DNA of 64,000 bases from Rostratula benghalensis (taxonomy: Eukaryota > Chordata > Aves > Charadriiformes > Rostratulidae), in NCBI GenBank assembly GCA_013399305.1, contig VXAI01000035.1, forward strand, positions 877,015 through 941,014. The letters are read 5' to 3'. How positions within the stretch are numbered: position 1 is the stretch's first letter; each line of letters opens with the position of its first letter. Position numbers and translations under genes: made by a program. Of the stretch, positions 33,963 through 45,819 are shown piece after piece. The notes beneath the pieces were generated by a model. The model was not told the origin of the DNA. It did not search any database and saw only the letters and a program-made list of their open reading frames with translations.

Positions 33963-35325
33963 AATGGCAGTACACGAGCAGCAGAAAGTCGAGTCAGTCA
34001 CTTCTGATGATCAGCTTTCTCCTTCCTCACTCCATATGTGCGCTGCAGACCAGGAACAGAGTCTGTATTTCTTTAACCATCTGATTCTAACATAAAATTC
34101 CTTTGCAGATCCATCTGTCCTCACCAGAGGAGCCCAAGTCCTGCTTGTCCCACATCACCCCTTCCCTGCTTTGTGTAGGGAATTGACAGTGGTGGTGTAA
34201 CTAACCCAGCCTGGAGCTGGCAAACCTGGATGCTTTCACAGTAACACCTATTACGTGAATTTACTGTCTGCAAGGGGAAAAGGAGAAGGGTTATGGTACT
34301 CGTGAGGAAATACCAAATTGAGTATATTCTCCCTGTTCCCCATTCACCTGATTGCAGGCTGCCTGCAATCACTCTCTCCAATTTTTTTTTTAAGGATGTC
34401 CTTCTGCTGTCAAGGAACCAAGTAGGTGACATGTTTGTGGTTTTATGCTTTACCAGGAATGCAGAAGCAGGCTGGAAATGAAAACACGCCATTCTCAACT
34501 GCTGCTAAGAGTTTTTGGAAGAGGGAATGAGTAGTATTCTTTTGAGTAACCTGGGTAGCAGATGGAAATGACCCTTTACACAGTGTCTATAAAACAGCAT
34601 TTTGGATAAAATAGTCCTATTACTGGAAGTGCAGAGGGCAAAAACCCAAAGCAGTCTTGACAGTCACTTTGGGATTGTTCTACAAGAAAATCAGAGACCT
34701 GTCAGTTTTTGCTTTTATGCTCATAAATCACCTTTGCTCCTCCCGTTTGGTAAAATGTGTTAGGTCAGGACTTTTTAGTTTGCCTCTGTGGTATGATGAG
34801 TACTTACAGTAGAGTACACATAACAAACAACAGGAGGTTCATATTTCACAGCACTGTCACTTGGCATCGGTGTGCCAACTTAAAGAACATCCAACTTTCC
34901 TTCAAAGTAGCAGGAAGATTGTGAAAGCCAGTTAAAAGTGAGTAGAACATGTTCCCAGATTCCTCTTTTATATCTGCAGACTGATATGCATTCAACAGCC
35001 AACTTCTGTGGTTCTTGCAACAGTTAAACACAAGTGACTTGGTGGAAAAATACTGTATGGATATTTACTCCTGGTTTAATGCAGCAGAGTTCTATTAAAG
35101 TCAAAGCACTTGCATCTGGTTCCTTGAGATGAGGATGTGGCCCAGCAAAGGGCTTCTCTAGTTGGCAGGAGGTTGGGTTTGATACCCTTACCCTTCCATG
35201 CAGGGCAGTATTTTAGAAAAAAAAAGAATAAATCTTACTACCAGTGGTGGGATTTCTCATTTGAAAAGTTAAATACTCCTTGGTGAGAGGTGAGGGCATT
35301 ACTCTGGCTCACAGAGCATTTTCTC
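33963..35325. other. Non-coding stretch
   Basis: No recognised gene or repeat. The 125-codon minus frame at 34121-34498 has no known motif and is opposed by an open plus frame. Confidence 0.5.
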
Positions 35326-35329
35326 TAAC

Positions 35330-35635
35330 TAATGTATACAAAATGTACGTTGGGATTGCCCAACACTGATAATTCACGCACCTCTGGAGTGGAATCCAGC
35401 AGCCATTCTGGGCTAGAAACATTATGCAGGAGGGGTTTGGGGAAGAGAAATGAAGAAAAACTAATCCAATTGAAACTGCAAAGGGAATTTCGGAAGAGAA
35501 GGCAATTATCCGAGTTGGATATTGGCCAGGACGTGTTAGTTAACATTTTCACTCTGGCAAGAATTGCCATGGGATCTTTAACGACGATGAATGGTCAGGG
35601 CTCTATTTTACATCTCATTTGAAAGCCTGAGCTTT
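35330..35635 (-). repeat. Ancient vertebrate interspersed-repeat copy, possibly exapted
   Basis: Read on the minus strand, the stretch follows in order a repeat I remember from many fish genomes: 'GATGAGACGTTAAAC...GAGGTCCTGA' (here CAAATGAGATGTAAAATAGA, then GCCCTGACC), 'TTAAAGATCCCATGGCA' (identical here, about 35565-35581), 'GTTAAC...GTCCTGGCCAA' (GTTAACTAACACGTCCTGGC), and 'AGAATGGCTGC...ATCCAGGTG' (CAGAATGGCTGCTGGATTCC). Spacing is also close. Family name and age are not certain. Such retention in a bird suggests constraint. The overlapping 96-codon plus frame is a by-product. Not a known protein. Confidence 0.5.
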
Positions 35636-35639
35636 CACT

Positions 35640-37325
35640 CCATCATGAGGATGTGCATGTTTTGCCTTCCTTCAAGACCAACGGGCTTTCTTCCTCACAG
35701 GCCCAAGGCTCCCTGGGCACACCTCCCTGGCAACTCCATGTGTGCAAGGCTTTTCTTCACCTTGAGCTGCTAAACCGAGAGGAAATCCAGACTCTCAGCA
35801 TTACCTAATATTTCTTTACTACTTAAATTCCTTTTTTGTGGAGGTTTCTTACACCATCACCCCTCCCTTCCCTGGAATTTTGGCACATTAGCAGTAATCT
35901 CTTTGCACATGTGTTATTAGTTGCAGGTTCTTCTAAACCGGGTCAGCCCTAGTTATCGTGGCTGAGCATTATATGACACAGAGCAACCTTGGTAACCCCA
36001 GGTGGTCTTTAAAGTGGATTGTGTCAATGTGTGGAAGTCATTGCAATTACTTATTTCAGGGACTAATAAGTCATTTCTTGCCAGGCCATGCATCAAAGCC
36101 TAATTCCAAGTTAGGTAAGTACAGAATTCCTGTGGAGAAGTCCCCCTTTGGTTGAGGTTGGCCATGGCATATTTCCCTCTCCTTCTAGCGTGCTGGTTCT
36201 TGCCTGTCTTTTATGAGGACCAGTGCATGGAAGAATCATCTTTCCATAGTAAAACAGATGATAAATCTTACTGAAACTGGTGTTTCAGGGGAAAGGAGTT
36301 GATGTGTGAAATATTTTGTTCTCTATAATCACAAATTCCCCTTTAGCTATCTGAACTTGAATCTTTTCTGAAAAAGATAAAAAAAAAAAAAAAGAAATTA
36401 CCCCCACCCCTCCATGCCTCTTCATTGTCAAATTACGAATGGGTTTTAATGGCTCTGCTTTTTGGTGTTCAGGTTGGAAGAGGAGTAGGATGGCAGTATG
36501 TTTCTTGAGGAGGAGAGTGAGGGGGTGTGTGGAAAGATGCTTCAGGTTGTTTTGGAGGTTTAGGGATGGTGCGTTGTTTGTGGTTCAGTCAGAATATGGT
36601 CTAAGAACTTGGGAATTGCTGTGTATCTACTGGGCTGCCTTCTATTCCATTTATCAGAGGGCTTGCAGTCTGTCTTAGAGGTCATGAAGCAGTGGCAGAT
36701 GCTAAGAGATAAAATTAGATATGCATCCAGACTTTACTGTGTAATTTTATTAACAAAATATGATGAGCAATGTAGTAGTAGCTACTTATATTTTCTTTTT
36801 CTATTGGAAGACTTGTCCTGAGATTTTATTTTCCTGCAAGCTGAAACATAAGGAGGCTATGCTTCTATGTATGTCAGTGCTCATGTGCAGCATAGATAAT
36901 TAAAAGATAACAGGGGTAATACTTTCCTTATAGCAAAGATTTTTTTGCTATTTATATAGAAATTTCTCCCCAGATGCTCATGATGACATCAATGTCAACA
37001 ATTTCAAATGCTGTTTCAAAATCCCTCAAAATATACGTAACATATAAAGTGATACATTTTGCATCTAAGGATTTCCTTTCTATATTTTCCTGTATTTATG
37101 GACAGTGTAGATTGCTTTTTAGGCTACGGAAGGCTGGGTAAATCCTATATCTGCATCCATGTGTCTTGAATTGCTGGTTGAAAGAGAAGAACTGACCACT
37201 CCAGCCTGTGTTACACAGGGTTATTGGTGCAGTTTCTTCCAAATTTGTGGGGTTTCACCAGGCAGTTGTGAGTGCTGGGGAAAGTCTCATCATTCTGGGG
37301 TTCATTCTGATTCATTCTTATCATT
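35640..37325. other. Non-coding stretch with a conserved-looking patch
   Basis: No gene is recognised. 35930-36120 is AT-balanced with several retained motif-like words (GCAATTACTTATT, GACTAATAAGTCATT) and may be conserved. An A run (36379-36393) is present. Confidence 0.4.
36379..36393. repeat. Poly-A tract
   Basis: Fifteen A's after AAAAAGAT. A simple repeat without an attached retroposon body. Confidence 0.85.
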
Positions 37326-37327
37326 CT

Positions 37328-37505
37328 CAGGTTGCCCAGAGAAGCTGTGCCTGCCCCATCCCTGGAGGGGTTCAAGGCCAGGCTGGATGGGGCTTTGAGC
37401 AACCTGGTCTGGTGGGAGGTGTCCCTGCCCAGGGCAGGGGGGTTGGAACTCGGTGATCTTTAAGGTCCCTTCCAACTCTAATAATTCTGTGATTCTATGA
37501 TTCTG
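37328..37505 (+). mobile_element. CR1 3'-end fragment (young-looking)
   Basis: Plus-oriented, about 178 bp: 'TTGCCCAGAGAAGCTGTGCC' to 'CATCCCTGGAGGGGTTCAAG', 'GGGAGGTGTCCCTGCCC', 'GGTCCCTTCCAACTC' and a tail of 'AATTCTGTGATTCTATGATT'. The tail repeats are clean and it is very similar to the copy at 55476, so the two belong to the same, relatively recent subfamily. Confidence 0.96.
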
Positions 37506-37739
37506 ATGTGTCTCTCACAGTTGCCTTAAAGTACAGGTGGGTCTTAATTGTACTGATTTTTCTCTTTGGATGTGAACCAAAATCCCAACTCTAAGCTTTT
37601 TAAGTTGTGCAGGGTATGTGGAATGTAATGTTAAGGAACAAAATGAATGTTCATCATCATCCAGAAACCTGGGAGCAAGCCACTCTTCCTTAGCTTTGTA
37701 AAATAACGTTTTTGGTCCAGGGCTTCTCAGATGACTGTG

Positions 37740-38420
37740 CTAGGCCAGGTTTTGGTCATCATAAATAAAGTGAATGGGCTTAGGGACTTCACATGTAAAT
37801 AAAGTGCCCATTCCATCTGCCTCTGTGTGGCTTGACCCACAAAATAACAACAAACGTTTCCACTGCTTGAAAGAATTTGATGAATATATTATGTTGGCCA
37901 GGTGTAAAGCTGTGATCTGTGACATTTCATGCCTCATGTGGGCATTACGCTGTCATGCGGCACAGTGGGCTGCATTAATAGAGTCTTTGGGGATAAAGAG
38001 AGAGAGAATATGGACAGAAGCTGTTGTTAGGCAAAATAAATTATAGAGTAGCTCATCCAGTGTGAGAAGGATTGTGAGTGATGTAGTTTCAGACATCATT
38101 TTTTCAGTAATTGTGCCGTTTGAATTGTGACCTACTTTAATAACGTTCTATCATTTTTAATATTTCTTTATTCATTACATTTTATACACACTCAGGTGGT
38201 TTACTGCAAGCTGTGTGGAAATTGCAATGAAGGTCAAGTGCTCTTTGTGAAGACAACTTATTACGGAAAATATTAACTTGTTGTCACTATTGTTTTCCAA
38301 CGTGAAATTTTATTTGTCTGGCGGATGAAGAGATGATGCTGGGCTTGTGTTAACGTCTGTGATTAGTGTCGATAGACCAAAGTCCCTCCAGTCATAGGTC
38401 AGAGATGTACATGATCACTG
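37740..38420. promoter_or_regulatory. Candidate conserved non-coding element
   Basis: About 680 bases of even-composition, repeat-free DNA with retained CpGs in an AT-rich context (AAACGTTT, ATTACGCTGTCATGCGGC, GTGCCGTTTG, TAACGTTC, TTACGG, CAACGTG, TGGCGGATG, TAACGTC, GTCGATAG) and TAAT cores (AGTAATTGTG). A 90-codon plus frame (37774-38046) has no family motif. The texture resembles vertebrate conserved non-coding elements. Conservation is not measured. Confidence 0.35.
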
Positions 38421-38639
38421 GACAAGGTTTACTTTGAACTGATTTATTTTTCCTTACACTGTTAAGCTGGAACAGGCCCTTGTTGGAAACCTCTTCAGAT
38501 TAGGACTGGTTTATATAGATTTAGTGTTTAAATGCCTTCAGTTAGCTGAAGCTGGAATCAAATTTGCAACCTTACTATTGAAATAACCATGCCTGCACAT
38601 GGTTTTGCAGCCTTTCAAATGAGCTTACATTCATGCTTT

Positions 38640-39050
38640 AAATTATATTAGTTCAATATTTGTCACGTGGAAAAGGCTTTGGTGGCTTGGTCCACGGGAG
38701 GACTGCACAAAGTTGGAGTCAAGCCTCGGTTAGGGTTGAGAGGATTCTTGTTATTGCTAATGCTGGTGTCATTTCACTTAAATCACAAGTTCTCCGTAGC
38801 GGTTATCCATACACACGACCTTTCCAACAGTTATCCTGTGGTTAGTGGACATGTAATTGTAAAATTGGGAAAAATTTGCCCTGGGATCAGGACATCAGGA
38901 TCGCCAGCTTTTCAAACCATAATTCCACTTCGATGCAGCACACATACTACTTGGCTTAGAGCTATGAAAAGACAGCCTGCTGGGAAAAAAAGAAAGCTTT
39001 TCAGCCCCCCCACGATCGTTGCAAAGCGTAACAGAGGTGTTGGGTAGTAA
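38640..39050. promoter_or_regulatory. Candidate conserved non-coding element or decayed exon
   Basis: This has retained CpGs (GTCACGTGG E-box, CTCCGTAGCGGTT, CACACGACC, GATCGCC, TTCGATGC, CACGATCG, AAGCGTAAC) and an open plus frame of 126 codons (38667-39047) rich in Lys/Arg at its end, without known motifs. No good acceptor/donor pair frames it, so a regulatory element is more likely than an exon. Confidence 0.28.
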
Positions 39051-40440
39051 TGCATCATTTCTTACACATTATCAAAAGAGAATAGTTTTATGTAAAGGTC
39101 AGCTGTGCTTGGTGTCTAAGATGTTCCATTTTTTTATTATGCATGTTTGAGGTTCCTCTTAGGGGTCACATCTAGAAAGTGTAGGAAGAAAACAGCAGGG
39201 TTGCAGCGATCATTCACTGTTTTGGCTGTTGCAGTAGGTCAAGGGTTGAAGCATTACTGTCTTTCTCATTACATGACCAAAGTTCTTGCCTGCTGGTTTG
39301 GTGTGGTGGAACTGAAGGTTTTCCTGATCCAAAGCCAGAGCGATCTCAACTTAGAATTCATCAGTGTCTGATTTTCCTTGTTAGCTGTGTAATTTGAATT
39401 CTGTAGAGTACTGTCTTTGAGGTACAGTATGGAAGAAAAGTGGACTAATTAGGTAAATGTCCTGTTTGTAAAGGTTCTGGACTGCTGTGCTGAGTTTGGG
39501 TTGGACAAGTAAGTTAGGAAGACAAAAACTGTTTTACAGAAGTAGAAGCGAGAGATTTTTAGCCGAATGTCTATTTTCTGAGAGCAATTGAGTCACCCTG
39601 GCTGGCAGGGAAGGCGATGCTGTGCCTGCCTCCCCAGCTTCTGAGCTTGTTTATCCAGACTTGAACACAGGGAAGGAGAAATGGACGAGGAAGTACAGCA
39701 ATCCCTGTGATTTTATAATATGGACAGAAAGATGAATATGTATGTGTGTTTTCAGGAGGGAAGGGAACTACATTCACTCTACTGCTGTATTTATATTTTT
39801 ATTTTTTTTTCCTCTTAGTCCCCTCAAGGAAGTGAAAACTAGGAAAGCCTGAATGGGAGCTGTAGTTTTAATTAGTGACTTTGGTTTAAGTCTCTTATTT
39901 CACTTATTTGGTTGTCCACGCTCTACCCTTGCTGTTTGATAGTGTAATGATGTGGCTGTTGGAGTTCCTTGTTCTTCACAAACACTTGTGTTGTGTGTAT
40001 TTGTATCCATCTGTGTCTGGCTCTACAGCTGAAAGGAGCTTGTAAAGTGATGCAGCAGAATTTTAAATGTATATATTTAAAAAAAAAAAGAGAAGTGTAG
40101 AGTGTCCTGGTATGAAGTGGCAAAATGAGAACTTGAAATGCCCTAAAGACAGATCACTCTGGCTCTTCCAACCTATTTCTCCATGAGCAGTGATGACTGT
40201 TTGTCCTGGAGGTTGTGGTATGCCCAGTTCATGCTGATTCTGGAGTCCCAGGAAGGCCTTTGGATTCTAAATGGCTCTTCTGCTTTGAAAGAGGTCTTCT
40301 GCGGAAATGCTTGTCTGTTGTAACTCTCTGCGTGCAGATTTTGAAGACATAGAATATTAATCTGGTAGCAAGCATTTCTCCTTGTGCAGGGCTCTAGGGT
40401 ACAATGACATTTGTTAGTGGGAGGACCTGGAGGAGAGTTT
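39051..40440. other. Non-coding stretch
   Basis: No gene or repeat family is recognised. Short T-rich and A-rich runs occur (39797-39810, 40078-40090). Confidence 0.5.
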
Positions 40441-41330
40441 ATTAATAATTTAACTTATTACAGACTGTTGCCTTCAGATTATCACTTCAAGTGCAAATAC
40501 ACAGTGGAGTTTACACATGGAAACATTTAAAAAGCAAAGTTCAGATACTGCAGTCGTGCAATGGAATTGCTTGGAATTATTTCATGATAAAAGAGCCATA
40601 CAAAAAGGTTCCTCTTACTCTAATTTCATTAAGAATGTATTTTGCAATTGGCTGGAGACATTTGGCTGTTGCCTTCAGTATGTTGTGGAAGAAATTGGTG
40701 AGTGATGAAGATTTCCTCATTGGAATTATGCTGTACATCATGGCTGTGAAGGATTTCACAGTGACAAGATCATACAGCCCTTACTTCAAAAGTACAAATT
40801 AGGGAACGGAATAGCATTTTTCACCTGTCAGCAAATGTCAACAGATAGGAACTGAGACTGGAGCAGTTGTGCTTTTGAAGGAGAGTGGCGTGTCCGTCCA
40901 TGGTAGTTAATTCATTCTTTTGATCTGTATCCTGATTTATTTTTCCCTGTTTATTGAAGGAGCAGCATCAACGCGCGCTCACCGACCTGCGCTTCAGGCT
41001 TCCAAAGAAATTTCACGAGAGCAGCTCCTGAGACAGCTGGTCGCCTTTGCCGGCGAGATTTCTTTTCCTCTTCCTGCCTATTAGTTGCAACCCTCATATT
41101 TTACCTTGCAGATGTCGGGTGCTGGCTCTCTGGTTGTGTTCACCTTTGCTTCCCCTGCAGCTCCCACATCTGATTGGGCTCCGGGCTCCGCAGTTGCCTG
41201 GCAAACTTGCTTTCTGCCTCATTTGCTCCCCAATGACCGCCGAACGACGCTCCCTGAATTCAGGACCAGCTCAACTTTGTGACTGGCTGCTCGGGATGCT
41301 GCAGCAGCAGTGTGTTTAGTGACTTCTCCT
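40441..41330. promoter_or_regulatory. Candidate conserved non-coding block
   Basis: Two adjoining textures. 40441-40800 is AT-rich with an open 103-codon plus frame lacking motifs. 40960-41310 keeps many CpGs (CAACGCGCGCTCACCGACCTGC, CACGAG, GTCGCC, GCCGGCGAG, GTCGGG, CTCCGGG, GACCGCCGAACGACGC) well away from the island. The second part could be a remote enhancer or a small alternative promoter. No exon is recognised. Confidence 0.3.
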
Positions 41331-41647
41331 TAAAGATGTATAGCCATACATCTTTTGAATTGTAAAGCTAAATTTCATTAGCTTCACCGGAAGGAAGGAA
41401 GGACTGAACACTGCGGGGAGGGGGTTGGAAATATACCACTGAGGCTACTGTAAGAAATTTTAGCTAAATGATTCAGCGTAGTGGAGCTGGTGTGAGCATG
41501 GGGAAGTGTTGGTACCCTCACTCTGTGCTTTTTAAAGCTAAAACAAAAGTTTGTGGTTCCCTGATATGACCTGAACTTCTGCTAGACGTACCAAACCAAG
41601 GCACATGTTGTGTGAGTCACTTGTGTTGTCTGGGCCTTTGCACTTGA

Positions 41648-41715
41648 ACATGATGAATGGTTGAACTCGATGATCCGAAAGGTCTTTCTCAACCTAAATA
41701 ATTCTGTGTTTCTAA
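41648..41715 (+). mobile_element. CR1 3' tail only
   Basis: 'GGTTGAACTCGATGATCCGA', 'AAGGTCTTTCTCAACCTAAA' and 'AATTCTGTGTTTCTAAG' form the last 65 or so bases of a plus-oriented CR1. Extreme 5' truncation. Confidence 0.88.
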
Positions 41716-41719
41716 GCGT

Positions 41720-44700
41720 ATATCAAGGTTTTGGAGAGGTTTAAATTTTTTTTTTTCACTGAGCCAAGACCTTCTTTGGAGTGAAACTATGGCAACTTGA
41801 GACCACTGGCAGTCTGTTTTAGAATTTAGAACCATCAGCATGATGGTTGCAGTGGCTCTCAACACAAATTTGGGGGTGGGTGGGCTGTGTCCCCACTGTC
41901 TGTTTTTCGCTGTGCAATATTGTGTGTTCAGTCCTTGGTGCCTCTGAATGGAGTCTTGCACCAATTCCTTTGTCACAAGTACACCTGCATCTTTGTGAGC
42001 CCTCATTAATCTGGTCATCGCTGTCTTTAAGCCTGTGAAATGAAGAATAAGTGTGTGAATGTTTCAAGGGTTTTCTTGGTGTTTTGGTTTTTTTTGTTTG
42101 TTTGTTTGATTGTTAAGATTCTCACAGTTAGAGCTGAGTCTTTAGCAATGGAGACTTGTGCTGGCAGATTGTGGTGGGATCTTTTTTCCATGTGCTTATC
42201 TGGAACATCTATCTTCCATCATATTTAAGGCCCTTTTCTAAAATCCTGAGTGGATGTATCCTGACTCTCTTGAAGTTCAGGAGAGCACTGTGATTGCCTA
42301 CCTTGTGTACTGTCTTAACAAAACCCCGCCTTTTATGTGTCTGTCTCGCCTACAGGTTTTATCAATTTTCTCACCTAATTAAAAGTTCTGTTTATGGTTT
42401 CATAATCCCAGTTTCTTAAATGCTGGAAAGTGGCTGGTATTTTTGCTTTAAAAGTCCTACAAATACCTTGCTAACAGCAAAGTAATAAATGCTACATAAA
42501 CTCAACTAATTTTGACTTAATTCCTTAGCTAATTGGGCCAACTAATTAAGTAAAATTGGGGCTGAGCTACAATGTTTATGTGCTTTGCTGTATTCTGCAG
42601 ATACCTGATTTATAATGTTAATGTTGCTTGTCTTATAGGTGGGATGTTATTTTAAAGCTCAGCATTGAAGCCAGCTAGCTGCCTGTGTGTGTTTTGGAGG
42701 GAGAGACAAGAGAACCGGCTGGTGATTGTGGGGGTTTTTTGGTGGTTTCTGTTGAAGGAGGCTGAATTTGAGACAAACTTGGCACCGCTCCGCAGCAGAG
42801 GAACTTGCAGTGATGCTGCAGTTTTGTTGGTGCCACTGCAGACACAAAGGCTAAAACAAATCAAAATGAACTGAGAGGAGCAGATGGGGCAAGTGAGAAG
42901 TTGGGAAATCATTCAAAGTGTTAGACACCGAACGATTTCAATTTTCCCGAGACAAGGGGGTGCTGAGGCACAACATGGCTCTTTTTGACACTCAACACAC
43001 GTGAGACAATTTTGGAATAAAAGCTGCATCAGGTGCTCTGTTTCCAAATTTTCCTGCCTGAGGGAGAGTGTTTGCATTTGGCAAGGACATCTGTGAGGAG
43101 GGGGGGGTGGGGGTGAAAAGAAGCTTATAATAAAACCTTTCAGGTGTTTTGTTGACCACTCCAAGCATAGTGTGTCTGTATGGGCCGTGGGTGAGGCTCT
43201 TCCTTCGGAGACAAAAATGGAATTTTTAGGGATATCACAAAGCAGTGGGAGCAAAAGAAATCAAGCAAACACGCCTCCTTTCTTCTGACAGTGCTGTCTT
43301 CATTTTTACCTCCTGTTTAAAAAAGCATCAATACTAAAAGACATAGAGAGTGGGGAAACTGGGAATTTTGAGGGCGGGAATGCTAAGGGTCTAAACATTG
43401 GTGCTCCGACAGTATCAGTTAAGCTGCACATCATCAATAATGAACCCACAGAAGATCCTCAGACTGTGTGACCTCTGGTTCCCTTCCCTGTTACATTGTT
43501 CTTCTGTTTAAGATTCCTCTTGAAGGGATTTGGGTTCCTTTAAAAGTGGGGAAATGAGATATGAAGAATTCTGTTCCCATCTGGTAATTGCAGCCTAAAC
43601 ACGATTTTGCAGTATTTATTGTTTATAACTGCATAAATAGGCTGTAGATAATTCACGCTTTAAATGCTGTGGGGCATAGAAAAGTTGGGTGCACGGCAAA
43701 TGTGTAGGATAAGGCATAGTTCCAGCAGAAAGAAAAGGAACTTAAAAAGCAGTTGGATTCCTTCCATCCACCCTACAAAGAAGAAAATTGGTTTGCAGGA
43801 AATATAGGTCATGGCACTGTTCTGGCATCTTGATGTTACTGTTTTGTAAGTACAGTATATTGCCAGCAGCACAATTTGGGACTCCCATTAGAACTGTTCT
43901 TTGCTGTCAGACTTAAAGGCCATTTAATATCCCTTATCTCATCTAATGCACTCCTCACATAGACAAAGAAAATTTAGATGGAGGTGGGATTTATTTATTT
44001 ATTTAAAAAATTAAGTTATTGAAAGCTTTGGAGACTGTTCTTGCTGTTGCACCCGAAAGTCAGTTATTTCAATAAGGATTTAAGGGTCACGGATCCGCCA
44101 TGGGTGGGGCAGTGGAACTAAATTCTTCTCCCCTCTCAATGGCCAAACATGGAAGAAAATGAAGCCTTGTGTTGCTCTGCCACAGGGTTTTACAGATATA
44201 AGCTTATTACTGGAGAAAAGCCTTGGCTTTTGAACATGGCATTCACCTTTGATTATGAGATTAATCTAATTTCTTTGTGTTAGAAAAGCTGTTAAAGGCA
44301 GCTGTGTTCTGTGAGTGAGGTTGGCTGTTCTCCTCCATTGGTGACCAGCATCAGGATGGTGTCTGTGGTGTTTGCAGAACAGGAGGATGACAACTGGCTA
44401 CTGGGAGCAATATGGAGGCCAAGATGAAAACAGAAAGGTAGGCAGGAAATTTGGGTGAGGAACTGTACCTACGCTGTGGGTTTTCCTCACTTGCTTTTGA
44501 GGTGTGGTGGTATAAGTGAATGATGTGACCCATCTCCTCAGCCCATGGTGACACTGCTCATTCGTGACTGTTCTCTACCTCTCTTCTGGTGAAACAGAAA
44601 TAACAATGTTTAGGTCTCTGGTACAATGAGGTGTGGTACAGCTTTGGAGAAGGATGTATATATCTATCTATTTATATTTCAGGTTGGGTTGAGATGGTCT

Positions 44701-45555
44701 TTGTATTCTCCGGCTTTCATAACCTTGGATCAACCCTTCATGGTACCTTCATGGTAATCAAGTAGATGGTACTTCTGCAGTTTTAGAAATTACATGCTGT
44801 GTATAAATACACCTGACTTGCTAAAACTGCTTCACATTCACATCTGTTTTCTTTTTAAATGTTTTATCTCAACTGGAGGTTACCAATTCCATGGAGTCAG
44901 ATGAAATCAAGGGCAGTCTTGGCTCTCCCTGGCCTTGTCCTGTGATCCCCTGTGGCTCACGCAGTCTCTTGCAGGTCCAGGACTTTTCTCAAGCTCGTTG
45001 TACCAAGTCGGGCTGCAGTGAATCGAAACCCTTTTTGTTTCAGTTGAAGTTCTAGCAAGTTACTGCTGCTCAATCTGGATATTTTCAGGCGTGACAATGA
45101 TAGAAGAATGCAGCTACAGATTTTTATTGCTGCCCCAATGTATTTCCAGTGTGGTGTTATTACTTCGGAGTTCATTAGGAACAAACAAAACCAGCGGAAA
45201 GCGTTCTGCCCGTAACGCGGTGCTGCACAGCACGCCTCGCCCTCCCCTGCCTGATGAAATGCCTGAGCTTTGGAATAAGCAGGAGCCCAACAGTTTCCTC
45301 TGCAGCTTGCCTGAAGATTTCCTAAACCTCTAACTGCTTTCACTCATTATCTGCTGGTGCACTTGGATAAGATACAGGCTTTTTCTTTTTTTTTTTAATC
45401 AGGCAATCAGGAAAATTTCCTGTGGTGACAAGCAGGTTTTCCTTTTGGGTTGATCTCAGTACCTAACCAACCTTTCTCTATCTTAGTTTCTTGATTTCTT
45501 AGTTTCTTCTTACCATTTAAAATGGGATGCTTCAGCAGGAATGTGGGGTGCATTA
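41720..45555. other. Non-coding stretch
   Basis: No gene is recognised. It contains a (TTTG)n-like patch (42088-42112), a G run near 43098-43112, (ATTT)n at about 43991-44004 and TA/TC-rich words near 44658-44685. 45170-45245 keeps about eight CpGs (CAGCGGAAAGCG, CCCGTAACGCGG, CACGCCTCGCC) and may be regulatory. Confidence 0.4.
44378..44437 (+). other. Candidate 60-nt microexon (weak)
   Basis: Acceptor GGTGTTTGCAG (ends 44377) and donor AGAAAG|GTAGGC (44438) frame exactly 60 bases. One frame is fully open and contains an ATG (after N-R-R), giving a hydrophilic peptide with Gly, Tyr, Gln and Asp. The polypyrimidine tract is poor. It may be chance. Confidence 0.12.
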
Positions 45556-45557
45556 GA

Positions 45558-45818
45558 ATCGTATAATCATAACATTGTTTAGGTTGGAAGGGACCCTAGG
45601 CTGGATGACCTAGATCATCTAGTCCAACCATCAACCTAACTCTGATAAAAAAACATCACTAAACCATGTCACTAAGCAGTGTCAACCCATCTTTTGAATA
45701 CCTCCAGGGATGGTGCCTCAACCACTTCCCTGGGCAACCCATTCCAAGGCTTAATAACCCTTTTTGTGTAAAAATTTTTCCTGATATCCAATACCTCCCC
45801 TGGTGCAACCTTGAACAT
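45558..45818 (-). mobile_element. CR1 LINE 3' fragment
   Basis: Minus-oriented, about 260 bp, with 'GTATAATCATAACATTG' at its 3' end, 'GTTGGAAGGGACCC' core, 'CCATCAACCTAACTCTGATA' (same 3' type as 7174) and the ORF2 end 'VIKPWNGLPREVVEAPSLE' on the minus strand. It shows an internal gap after 'CTGATATCCAATACC' relative to the copy at 7174. Confidence 0.94.
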
Positions 45819-45819
45819 A

